Shown in pieces: positions 1 to 5,463 of a DNA stretch of 6,256 bases. A model generated the notes under the pieces. The model had not been told where the DNA came from, ran no database searches, and was given only the letters and a program-made list of their open reading frames with translations. Made by a program: the position numbers and the translations under genes. The stretch is from Melioribacter sp. (lineage in GTDB: Bacteria; Bacteroidota; Ignavibacteria; Ignavibacteriales; Melioribacteraceae), in NCBI GenBank assembly GCA_016841125.1, contig JAENZU010000214.1, forward strand, positions 1 through 6,256, in the 5' to 3' direction. The stretch's first letter is position 1. Each line of letters opens with the position of its first letter.

Positions 1-913
1 CATATGTCAAACTCATTCCGCCGGTTTCGTGATCGGCAGTAACAACCACAAGTGTCTCTCCGTCGGATTCAGCAAAATCCATTGCGGCACCCACAGCCGA
101 ATCAAAATCGTCAATTTCATTCATCATTTTGGTGAACTCGTTATTGTGCCCTGCTGCATCTATCTTGGAACCCTCAACCATCAAAAAGAAACCTTTCTCT
201 TTCGAGGATAAAATCTCAATAGTTTTGTTAACCAGGTTGGCTAGCGAATAGTCCCTATCTTCAGCGTAGGGCAGGTCGTCATCGGCAAGAAAAATTGCGG
301 TCTTTTCCGCGTCTTCTAAAGAAAGAAAGTCATCAAGAGAAGTTATTATTTCGCGGGATTCATTTAAAGCTTCCCGAAGAGTTACCTCCTCACCATTCTT
401 GCCGGTTGTAAAAGTAGTATCGCTAAATTCTTCCCTTCCGCCCCCAACAAAAATATCAACATCCGATTCAATTAACTGACGAGCAATTTCAGCTGAATTA
501 TGTCTATCGTTAACATGTGAACAAAATGCTGCCGGAGTTGCATTGTAAATTTTGGAAGTTACTACTAATCCGGTACTTAGCAAGTTATCCTTAGCATACT
601 CGAAAGCTGTTTTTAGTACACCGTCGTTTACATCAACCGAAAGAAAACCATTATTAGTGTGTTCGCCGCATGAAAGCGCAGTTGCTCCTGCTGCTGAATC
701 CGTAATTAGATTATCTGCAGAACAAGTAACAGAAAACCCTGCGATTGAAAACCTATCAAAATTTGTTTGACCACTATTGATTTTATATGCCGAAAGCTGA
801 GTGGTACCCATCCCGTCGCCGATCAAAAGAATTATATTTTTCGGTTTTTCACCGCTTAAAATTACCGTACTTAATATTATAAAAACTAGTGATCTGTAAA
901 TGAATTTTAACAC
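1..913 (-). CDS. phoA: Alkaline phosphatase, PhoA family (3' end beyond window)
   Basis: Periplasmic or secreted phosphomonoesterase that releases phosphate from organic phosphate esters. The 304 codons visible carry the family hallmarks in order: IGDGMG at residues 31-36 (metal-ligand Asp33), TDSAAGATA at 71-79 (nucleophile Ser73 preceded by Asp72), ATPAAF at 125-130, Arg137 (matches substrate-binding Arg166 of E. coli), VGGGREEF at 156-163, VEGSKIDAAGH at 246-256 (ligands Glu247, Asp252, His256) and TADHETGG at 292-299 (ligands Asp294, His295). The C-terminal zinc histidine lies outside the window. The start is chosen as GTG at 911-913: it gives a clean signal peptide (Lys3, Arg7, then a hydrophobic run to about residue 20, SGEK after it), AGG lies 7 bases upstream, and no ATG is available before the in-frame stop. 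Position 124 is Asn where E. coli has Asp153 and many relatives His. The gene faces away from the porin gene. Family assignment is near certain; the symbol is by family. Confidence 0.95.
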   Translation of the reverse strand, partial: MLKFIYRSLVFIILSTVILSGEKPKNIILLIGDGMGTTQLSAYKINSGQTNFDRFSIAGFSVTCSADNLITDSAAGATALSCGEHTNNGFLSVDVNDGVLKTAFEYAKDNLLSTGLVVTSKIYNATPAAFCSHVNDRHNSAEIARQLIESDVDIFVGGGREEFSDTTFTTGKNGEEVTLREALNESREIITSLDDFLSLEDAEKTAIFLADDDLPYAEDRDYSLANLVNKTIEILSSKEKGFFLMVEGSKIDAAGHNNEFTKMMNEIDDFDSAVGAAMDFAESDGETLVVVTADHETGGMSLTY

Positions 914-1158
914 TTGAATACCTGCATAAATTTTTGAATTTAAAAGTAACTAAATTCCGATCCACTTTAAATAATAAAAAGTGACTCTATTATCATATTA
1001 GAATTATTGCCTTTATTTATTCAACAGAGAACTGAACTGTTAGTTGGTTCTTACCTTGAACAAATTTACAAATTTGGGTTAATATGTATTCCTCAGAAGA
1101 CTAACAAATTACTTCAAATTTGAACTTTTAAAAATATTTATAAGACTAAATTTTTTAC
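914..1158. other. Intergenic region upstream of phoA; only short palindromes seen
   Basis: No open frame with a credible start or protein-like composition lies here on either strand. Two short symmetrical elements are visible: CAAATTT-AC-AAATTTG at 1061-1076 and the 12-base perfect palindrome TTCAAATTTGAA at 1113-1124. Both share the AAATTTG core and sit about 150-210 bases upstream of the phosphatase start, so they could be regulator-binding sites, but in AT-rich DNA such short symmetry can also arise by chance. I could not find a convincing promoter for the phosphatase gene on the minus strand and no clear Pho-box-like repeat. Confidence 0.4.
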
Positions 1159-1189
1159 TTGCATTATCAAAAATTAATATTTAGATTTG
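1159..1189 (+). promoter_or_regulatory. Bacteroidota-type promoter, TTG-N20-TAGATTTG
   Basis: TTG at 1159-1161 is followed after 20 bases by TAGATTTG at 1182-1189, an exact match to the TAnnTTTG -7 element and its -33 TTG as described for the housekeeping sigma factor of Bacteroidetes. It predicts transcription starting near 1193-1196. No protein gene follows, but a terminator lies about 105 bases downstream, so it most likely drives a small RNA. Promoter use is inferred from the motif only. Confidence 0.6.
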
Positions 1190-1194
1190 TCGTA

Positions 1195-1300
1195 CCACAC
1201 TTCACAATACCCTCCGCTTTTGGTCTTGGATGCCCTCCCAAGACATAAGCGTAACTCATTATTTGCCCCTTGCCCCGGAATTGCCCGCCGGGGCTTTTTT
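1195..1300 (+). ncRNA. Candidate small RNA, about 105 nt, with C-rich loops
   Basis: This stretch lies between a good TTG-N20-TAnnTTTG promoter and a strong intrinsic terminator and has no credible reading frame. The transcript would contain a 5' single-stranded part with ACCCTCC, then a hairpin at 1215-1251: CGCTT pairs with AAGCG, a 3x2 internal loop follows, then GTCTTGG pairs with CCAAGAC around the 8-base loop ATGCCCTC. A single-stranded linker containing TTGCCCCTTG follows, and then the terminator hairpin with loop AATTGCCCG. All unpaired parts are rich in C and poor in G, the usual design of small RNAs that pair with G-rich ribosome binding sites. I do not recognise it as 6S RNA, SRP RNA, tmRNA or a known riboswitch. 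The 5' end is a prediction. An alternative is a leader or attenuator, but the nearest downstream gene begins 262 bases after the terminator. Confidence 0.5.
1272..1300 (+). terminator. Strong intrinsic terminator
   Basis: GCCCCGG at 1272-1278 pairs perfectly with CCGGGGC at 1288-1294 around a 9-base loop, directly followed by six T and then ATTTT. It works only on the plus strand, since the opposite side has no T run. No plus-strand protein gene precedes it, so it should end the candidate small RNA starting near 1195. Confidence 0.85.
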
Positions 1301-1340
1301 ATTTTAAACCCTAAAATATTTTCAAAAATCATTTTTATTT

Positions 1341-1358
1341 ACCGATATATTAATCGGT
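1341..1358. repeat. Inverted repeat ACCGAT-N6-ATCGGT
   Basis: Perfect 6-base arms at 1341-1346 and 1353-1358. It sits where a -33 element would lie for the TAATTTTG element at 1377-1384, next to a second inverted repeat at 1361-1380, so the two may be paired operator sites for the porin gene. Function is inferred from position only. Confidence 0.35.
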
Positions 1359-1360
1359 TC

Positions 1361-1384
1361 ATTAACCCTTCAGGGTTAATTTTG
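1361..1384 (+). promoter_or_regulatory. Inverted repeat overlapping a TAATTTTG -7 element
   Basis: ATTAACCC at 1361-1368 and GGGTTAAT at 1373-1380 form a perfect 8-base inverted repeat with a TTCA spacer. Its right arm shares bases with TAATTTTG at 1377-1384, an exact match to the TAnnTTTG -7 consensus. No good TTG lies at the expected upstream spacing, so this would be a weak or activator-dependent promoter. If used, transcription would start near 1390 and give a leader of about 170 bases for the porin gene. As an RNA the repeat could also form a hairpin. Confidence 0.35.
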
Positions 1385-1426
1385 AAACGTGAGAAGTGTG
1401 TTTGTCTTTTGTTTAGTGTGGTTCTA

Positions 1427-1451
1427 TGCAGGCGGATTTTCTCCGCCTGTA
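1427..1451 (+). repeat. Stem-loop in the presumed porin leader
   Basis: CAGGCGGA at 1429-1436 pairs with TCCGCCTG at 1442-1449 around the loop TTTTC; a G-T wobble and a T-A pair extend the stem to ten pairs. The following CTTATTTCC is too poor in T for a standard terminator. It is the most GC-rich element between the small-RNA terminator and the porin gene and would fold stably in the 5' leader. Possible roles are RNA stability, attenuation or the end of a short transcript; none can be shown from the sequence. Confidence 0.45.
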
Positions 1452-1561
1452 CTTATTTCCCAACCAATTAAGCTGATTTGGAATCCCTCAAATTTTATTT
1501 ACTCCTATAATGTTTTCATGTATATTTATCCAATCAACATTAATCTGCGAAGGGAAATGCG

Positions 1562-2845
1562 ATGAATCAGTTGAGAAATGTTTTACTGGGATTTTGCGTT
1601 ATATTATCAACTAGCAGTAGTTTTGGTCAGGATACCACAGATATAAAATATCAGCTAAAATATCTTTCAGATAGAATAGATTCTCTTGAAAGTATTCTTG
1701 ATGGGAATTCGTTAACAAATTACATTAATAAGGATTCTGCTCGATCAAGAGATGACAAAAATATTAATCCTGATCTTCTAGAGAGTTTAACAAGTTTTTT
1801 GTCATTTGATGAGGAGATTCAAAGTTCAAAAAGAAAAAGAATAAATGATCTTTTAGGCGCACTTAGGAGTGCGCCCGGGATTCTAAATTTCAAAGGTAGT
1901 GCAACATCTTCAATTCAATGGAAGTCGGGACCGGATCATTTCAGCACTGCAGTAGCTTCATTTGATATATTTGCATTTTCTCAGCTTGGAGATAACGTTC
2001 GGTTTTTTGCAAACATTGAGGCGATCGGCGGTAACGGTCCAAATAGTCAACTGAATACATTTTCCGGATTAAATGGAGATGCAGGATCAACCCAAAATAA
2101 CACCGGGTTAGATTTGCTGCACATTCTAGAAGCATGGGCTGAATTAGATTTTCTAAATGGCTGGTTCAACATCATTATTGGTAAACTTGATCTAACAAAT
2201 TATTTTGACATTAATGCAGTTGCAAACGATGAAACTTTGCAATTTCTATCGGATCCTTTTGTAAACAGCACGGCATTTCCTGTTCCTCAAAATTCTGCGG
2301 GAATAAAAGTGAATGCGAAATTGGCAAATCTTCTTTTCTTCCAATTTGCTTGCGCAAGTGAGGATAACTCCGGTAACGATATCTTTAATCAATTATTTAA
2401 AATTTTGAGTACCGGACTTCATACCAATCTTGGCGAGGGTTTTTATGGCGAATATCATATTTATGTTTATAAATCGGGAATTGAAAAAGACGCTGCCGGA
2501 TTCGGTGTAAGTGCATCGCATTCTTTTAATGGTTTAAGGATTTTCGGGCGCTGGAACAATAATAACTTAGACTATTCCAATATTTTCCCTTACAAAAATT
2601 ATTGGAGTGCCGGCTTTGATTTAAATTCCTCTGCTGTTATAAATGACACAAAAATTGGAGCGGCTTTCGGAAAAATAAATCCGTTTAACAAATCGTTGAA
2701 GGATGAAATGATTTCAGAATTTTATATTCGATATCAGTTCAATGAATGGATTTACGTTTCACCTCATCTTCAACTGGTTAAAAATTCTGCCGGAATTGAG
2801 AGTGATTATCTGCTTTTCGGGTTAAGAAGTCATTTTACATTTTAA
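1562..2845 (+). CDS. OprB-like carbohydrate-selective outer-membrane porin with N-terminal coiled coil
   Basis: Predicted outer-membrane beta-barrel that lets small solutes, possibly sugars, enter the periplasm. Of 427 residues, 1-22 form a signal peptide (Arg5, hydrophobic 7-15, cleavage likely after SFG). Residues 27-47 have heptad-like hydrophobic spacing, typical of a short coiled coil, followed by a polar linker to about 105. From 110 on the chain alternates polar and hydrophobic residues as in beta-strands. GKLDLTNYFD at 207-216 and NAVANDETLQFLSD at 218-231 closely resemble the conserved core of OprB-type porins, especially the cyanobacterial ones. The chain ends in HFTF, the aromatic C-terminus recognised by the BAM machinery. 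Start ATG is supported by AGGGA 6 bases upstream. Unlike the cyanobacterial homologues there is no SLH domain. The gene seems monocistronic, with its own long upstream region. The barrel assignment is strong; sugar specificity is not shown. Confidence 0.82.
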   Translation: MNQLRNVLLGFCVILSTSSSFGQDTTDIKYQLKYLSDRIDSLESILDGNSLTNYINKDSARSRDDKNINPDLLESLTSFLSFDEEIQSSKRKRINDLLGALRSAPGILNFKGSATSSIQWKSGPDHFSTAVASFDIFAFSQLGDNVRFFANIEAIGGNGPNSQLNTFSGLNGDAGSTQNNTGLDLLHILEAWAELDFLNGWFNIIIGKLDLTNYFDINAVANDETLQFLSDPFVNSTAFPVPQNSAGIKVNAKLANLLFFQFACASEDNSGNDIFNQLFKILSTGLHTNLGEGFYGEYHIYVYKSGIEKDAAGFGVSASHSFNGLRIFGRWNNNNLDYSNIFPYKNYWSAGFDLNSSAVINDTKIGAAFGKINPFNKSLKDEMISEFYIRYQFNEWIYVSPHLQLVKNSAGIESDYLLFGLRSHFTF

Positions 2846-2893
2846 CTGATGCTTTTGCTCCTATCCCTCTCTCAGTGTTTTAGCTTTTATAAA

Positions 2894-2910
2894 ACTAATC
2901 TTTGATTAGT
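2894..2910. repeat. Inverted repeat ACTAATC-TTT-GATTAGT
   Basis: Perfect 7-base arms with a 3-base spacer in the 108-base gap between the porin and phosphatase genes, 43 bases before the phosphatase start. No T run follows on the plus strand, so it is a poor porin terminator. It is better placed as an operator for the phosphatase gene or as a chance AT-rich palindrome. Confidence 0.3.
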
Positions 2911-2953
2911 GCGTCATAAATTGTAGAAACTAAAAACAACATAAAAGACTCGA

Positions 2954-4030
2954 ATGTCTAATAACAATGATGAAAAAGGTTTTGTAAAGACAATTTCCGA
3001 TGATTTAAAAAGTGGAAATTTATGGTCTTCCATAAAACATGATTGGGAAGAACTTAAAGAATATTATTTAACGAGTGAGAAAAAAGCTGATTATAAAAGT
3101 ATGGGCAGAATCAGAAGAGGGTTCAAGATATCTTGGTGGCTGTTCAAAAAATTATTTTATAAGCTGACTTCTGTTAGAAGATTGTTGTTCATTTTGGGAA
3201 TCGCCCTTATAGTAATTGGGGACAACAATAACAACAACAATAATTTAGATGTCTTCGGCGGGGCGATATTGTTTCTGATAATATTATTGGAATTAAAGGA
3301 TAAGCTGCTTGCAAAAGAAGAATTAGACGCGGGCAGAAAGGTACAGAGAACTCTAATGCCGGCAAAAGCTCCGAATGTTGAAGGTTGGGATATTTGGTTC
3401 TATTACAGATCGGCAAATGAAGTGAGCGGAGATCTGATCGACTATATCAAATCTGCAGAGGGAAGAACTGATATAGTGTTAGCCGATATTTCGGGAAAAG
3501 GACTTGCGGCGGCGCTTCTTACTTCAAAACTGCAGAGCACTTTTAGAGCTTTAAGTGATGATTACAGATCTGCCGATAAATTAATTGATAAAGCAAATAA
3601 GATTTTTTACAGAGATTCCACCCCGAATACTTTTGCCTCACTCTTCTATATTCAGCTTTTGGAAAATTCAGGAGAGGTTAGATATTTAAATGCTGGACAA
3701 ATTCCGCCCCTTCATGTTACAAGTTCCGGGGTCTCACAATTTGAACGAGGAGATATTGCAGTTGGGCTGAGTGATAAATCTGTGTACAACGAAAAACAAA
3801 TAGTAATGGAAAAGAATGATTTCCTGATTATCTTTTCTGATGGTGTAACTGAAACTTCAAATTCGAAAGGTGAATTTTTTGGAACGGAAAGATTGATAAA
3901 TGAGGTGGAGTCATTCGGAAATATGTCCTCAAATGAATCCGGCGAAAAACTGATCTATAAAATTGAAGAATTTAAAGGGGATGCAAAGGTACACGACGAT
4001 CTATCTTTGGTTATAATCAAAAAATTATAA
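2954..4030 (+). CDS. Membrane-anchored PP2C-type serine/threonine phosphatase (RsbU/SpoIIE family)
   Basis: Predicted metal-dependent phosphatase that removes phosphate from serine or threonine of a partner protein, in RsbU-type systems usually an anti-sigma antagonist. Residues 1-70 are charged and cytoplasmic, rich in Trp/Lys (SWWLFKKLFYKL at 60-71). Two membrane helices follow, about 76-89 and 100-114, joined by a loop with seven consecutive Asn (91-97). An amphipathic linker with EELDAGRKVQRTLMPAKAP (122-140) matches the switch helix of this family. The catalytic domain spans about 145-358: VSGD (Asp160), ADISGKG (Asp178), YLNAGQIPPLH (244-254, Gln249 where His is common), SDGVTE (Asp296) and HDDLSLVII (Asp348, Asp349). 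All metal-binding aspartates are present, so it should be active. No GAF, HAMP or receiver domain is seen. ATG is the only sensible start, though no clear Shine-Dalgarno is present. It converges with the anti-sigma gene, 6 bases apart, which makes that system a candidate target. Confidence 0.9.
   Translation: MSNNNDEKGFVKTISDDLKSGNLWSSIKHDWEELKEYYLTSEKKADYKSMGRIRRGFKISWWLFKKLFYKLTSVRRLLFILGIALIVIGDNNNNNNNLDVFGGAILFLIILLELKDKLLAKEELDAGRKVQRTLMPAKAPNVEGWDIWFYYRSANEVSGDLIDYIKSAEGRTDIVLADISGKGLAAALLTSKLQSTFRALSDDYRSADKLIDKANKIFYRDSTPNTFASLFYIQLLENSGEVRYLNAGQIPPLHVTSSGVSQFERGDIAVGLSDKSVYNEKQIVMEKNDFLIIFSDGVTETSNSKGEFFGTERLINEVESFGNMSSNESGEKLIYKIEEFKGDAKVHDDLSLVIIKKL
3221..3247 (+). repeat. AAY trinucleotide repeat coding for seven Asn
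   Basis: AAC and AAT codons repeat seven times at 3224-3244 inside the phosphatase gene, encoding residues 91-97 in the short loop between the two membrane helices. Gain or loss of repeat units would keep the frame and lengthen or shorten the loop. See the phosphatase entry. Confidence 0.8.
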
Positions 4031-4031
4031 C
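4010..4031. terminator. AT-rich inverted repeat between convergent genes, possible weak terminator
   Basis: GTTATAAT at 4010-4017 pairs with ATTATAAC at 4024-4031 around CAAAAA. It overlaps the phosphatase stop codon and lies just past the anti-sigma stop on the other strand, where a shared terminator for the two convergent transcripts would be expected. The stem has one G-C pair and no T run follows on either side, so termination would be inefficient. Confidence 0.25.
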
Positions 4032-4036
4032 GGCAG

Positions 4037-4645
4037 CTAATTAAAAATAAAATAGTAAAGGAACAGCGCAATTAACAAAGTTAAAATTGAACCGATAATA
4101 AATGTTGGTCTTTTCCAAAATTCGGACTCTAATTCATGGTTGCTTCTAAAAACTGTTTCGATCAATAAATTTTTAACGCCCGTAAGCGAATGTTCGTCTT
4201 TTGTTATAATCTTATACTTGTTTCCCTCAACCACATTTAATATACGCCAGTAAATTTCTTTTCCTTCAAGAGCAATTTTCAACTTTTGATTATCGGCGGC
4301 ATATGGGATTTTGATCGGGATAGCTTCGAGAACATTTTTTTCGAGCTGTCTCACAATAAGTTCAAAATCGGCATCCTTAAATTTGATGCCTTTTTTATTA
4401 ATGTCGCCCTCGTAAGAAATATCATTGTCCACTATCCGGAAAATAACTCTATCATCAAGACTGATCTCTTCATCATAAATCGAATTATATTGATCAATAC
4501 ATTTCTGACAATCGCACAAATGATCTTCGACATAAGATTTTTCCGTACTGCTAAGAGTACCCTGCATATTTATGTAAACGGAAATCAGATGCGGTAGAAT
4601 ATGATCGTCCTTGGAAGAAAGCTTGTCTCGTAATGCCCTATTCAT
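4037..4645 (-). CDS. Tail-anchored zinc-finger anti-sigma factor
   Basis: Predicted to hold the sigma factor encoded just upstream in an inactive complex at the inner membrane. Of 202 residues, the N-terminal part carries the zinc-finger anti-sigma signature: a helix with His15/His19, then VEDHLCDCQKC, where His42, Cys46 and Cys49 form the H-x3-C-x2-C motif (Cys44 is extra). Residues 60-178 form a domain I do not recognise, with alternating strands and helices and no signal peptide. Residues 181-200 are one hydrophobic membrane helix, and only FN follows it. So nearly all the protein should stay in the cytoplasm, with no periplasmic sensor domain. GGAG lies 11 bases before the ATG, a long but usable spacing. 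It follows the sigma gene by 32 bases on the same strand, consistent with an operon. Anti-sigma assignment rests on the motif, the membrane helix and the neighbour. Confidence 0.72.
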   Translation of the reverse strand: MNRALRDKLSSKDDHILPHLISVYINMQGTLSSTEKSYVEDHLCDCQKCIDQYNSIYDEEISLDDRVIFRIVDNDISYEGDINKKGIKFKDADFELIVRQLEKNVLEAIPIKIPYAADNQKLKIALEGKEIYWRILNVVEGNKYKIITKDEHSLTGVKNLLIETVFRSNHELESEFWKRPTFIIGSILTLLIALFLYYFIFN

Positions 4646-4677
4646 TGAAGATGATTCTCCTATTTTCGGTACTACTT

Positions 4678-5244
4678 TTAATTAAAAATGAAGTCGGCGT
4701 ATTTGACCGGTGTACCTAAATTTTTTAGGAATTTTATTAATTTTAAATTTAGTTTTTTTATGATACTATTAAGCAAATCAACTGTCAATTTTTCAGATTC
4801 TGTGATTTCCTCTTTACTTTTACCATCAATTATAGAATTCAGAATTTTTATCTCTCTATCTTTAAGCGTTAATTTGAACAATGATAGTTGATAGAGAAAC
4901 TCCTGCAATTTTACTATTTCCGGTAAAATAGTGCTGTCATTTCCGGCTGATTCAGGATCCATTTTTTTTTTCTTAACTGCTGGATTAAACTCATTTTTCG
5001 GATTACTTAGCAGAGCTCTGCACTGAACATGAATTGCAGAAAGAATATAATTCACGTCGTCTTTTACAATATTGGATTTGTCAATTTTTCGAAGGTTGAG
5101 ATAAAAGTCATGCAGTATTTGATTTAATGGGAGTTTGTTTCTTTTTTCAAGCTGGTCGCGATACTTGGAGTAGAACTTCCTAATAATGTAATACCCCCGG
5201 GCATTTTTACTGTAATATCTGTTATGAATTTGCGACACCACCAT
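4678..5244 (-). CDS. Divergent ECF-like sigma-70 family factor
   Basis: Predicted RNA polymerase sigma subunit that would direct transcription of a small regulon. Of 188 residues, about 10-85 resemble the region 2 fold: NQILHDFYLNLRKID at 41-55 corresponds to the conserved helix around the DxxQEVFLRLW motif of ECF factors, and YILSAIHVQCRALL at 66-79 to its last helix. A lysine-rich linker follows (91-94). Residues 106-173 resemble region 4: LTLKDREIKILNSIIDGKS at 125-143, then KEEITES and a long basic helix as in the helix-turn-helix. The match is weak compared with typical ECF factors, so the family call is an inference strengthened by the anti-sigma gene downstream. The start is ATG at 5242-5244; an in-frame TGA immediately precedes it, which rules out a longer protein, and only a weak GGAA lies upstream. 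The coding strand holds ten consecutive A at 4962-4971 between the two domains. Confidence 0.62.
   Translation of the reverse strand: MVVSQIHNRYYSKNARGYYIIRKFYSKYRDQLEKRNKLPLNQILHDFYLNLRKIDKSNIVKDDVNYILSAIHVQCRALLSNPKNEFNPAVKKKKMDPESAGNDSTILPEIVKLQEFLYQLSLFKLTLKDREIKILNSIIDGKSKEEITESEKLTVDLLNSIIKKLNLKLIKFLKNLGTPVKYADFIFN
4962..4971 (-). repeat. A10 homopolymer inside the sigma gene
   Basis: Ten consecutive T on the plus strand, ten A in the coding strand, encode the end of the lysine run at residues 91-94 between regions 2 and 4. Reading one base out of frame either way meets a stop soon: one added A gives Asn-Gly-Ser-stop, one lost A gives about 15 new residues before TAG. Both would leave only region 2. 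Homopolymers of this length are known slippage sites for DNA and RNA polymerases. Confidence 0.8.
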
Positions 5245-5300
5245 TCACAAAATTTCCTATTTAAAAAGTCATTGCGATTGCTATATCCATATTTAATAAA

Positions 5301-5328
5301 TATTTTGAAAATATCCTATTTTGAAAAT
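5301..5328. repeat. Two identical palindromic 12-mers upstream of the sigma gene
   Basis: TATTTTGAAAAT occurs at 5301-5312 and again at 5317-5328, with a 4-base spacer, so the period is 16 bases. The inner ATTTTGAAAAT of each copy is itself a palindrome around a central G. They lie 57-84 bases upstream of the sigma start codon and over 130 bases from the divergent ribbon-helix-helix gene. The arrangement suggests an operator bound by a dimeric regulator of the sigma operon; the regulator is unknown. Confidence 0.5.
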
Positions 5329-5394
5329 TATATATGAAGTTTTCATAAATAAAATTTCACCTAAAAACTCAGTGTAAATTTTTAATTCCTAGTT

Positions 5395-5435
5395 GTTAAA
5401 TAAGATTAACTTGTTAGCGGAAATTTGTATATTTG
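5395..5435 (+). promoter_or_regulatory. Promoter and possible operator of the ribbon-helix-helix gene
   Basis: TATATTTG at 5428-5435 is an exact match to the TAnnTTTG -7 element and would start transcription near 5440, giving a leader of about 25 bases. The nearest upstream TTG (5411-5413) is only 14 bases away, so the -33 part is poor. Just upstream GTTAA at 5395-5399 and TTAAC at 5406-5410 form an inverted repeat, and TTGTTA occurs at 5393-5398 and 5411-5416. These repeats could serve as binding sites for the encoded DNA-binding protein. Confidence 0.4.
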
Positions 5436-5463
5436 TAATACCTCTAAACTGAAAGGAGTATAT

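Noticed and set aside
29..211. Plus-strand open frame opposite the phosphatase gene
   Set aside because: It lies antisense to the well-supported alkaline phosphatase; the same holds for 552-770.
1187..1471. Open frame of 94 codons on the plus strand
   Set aside because: It starts with TTG inside the -7 promoter element, has no ribosome binding site, runs through the terminator hairpin and has no protein-like composition.
1506..1511. TATAAT before the porin gene as a sigma-70 -10 box
   Set aside because: The nearest TTGGAA (1478-1483) is 22 bases away, too far for an E. coli-like promoter, and it does not fit TAnnTTTG.
1941..2135. Minus-strand frame within the porin gene
   Set aside because: Shadow of the porin coding sequence; no start signal or family features. 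Likewise 3207-3416, 4286-4597, 4688-4891 and 5825-6055 within their host genes.
2894..2910. Porin terminator
   Set aside because: The stem is AT-rich and is followed by GCGTCA, not a T run.
5425..5463. Upstream TTG start giving 13 more residues for the ribbon-helix-helix protein
   Set aside because: This segment contains the TATATTTG promoter element and has no ribosome binding site, while ATG 5464 has AAGGAG at 5-base spacing.
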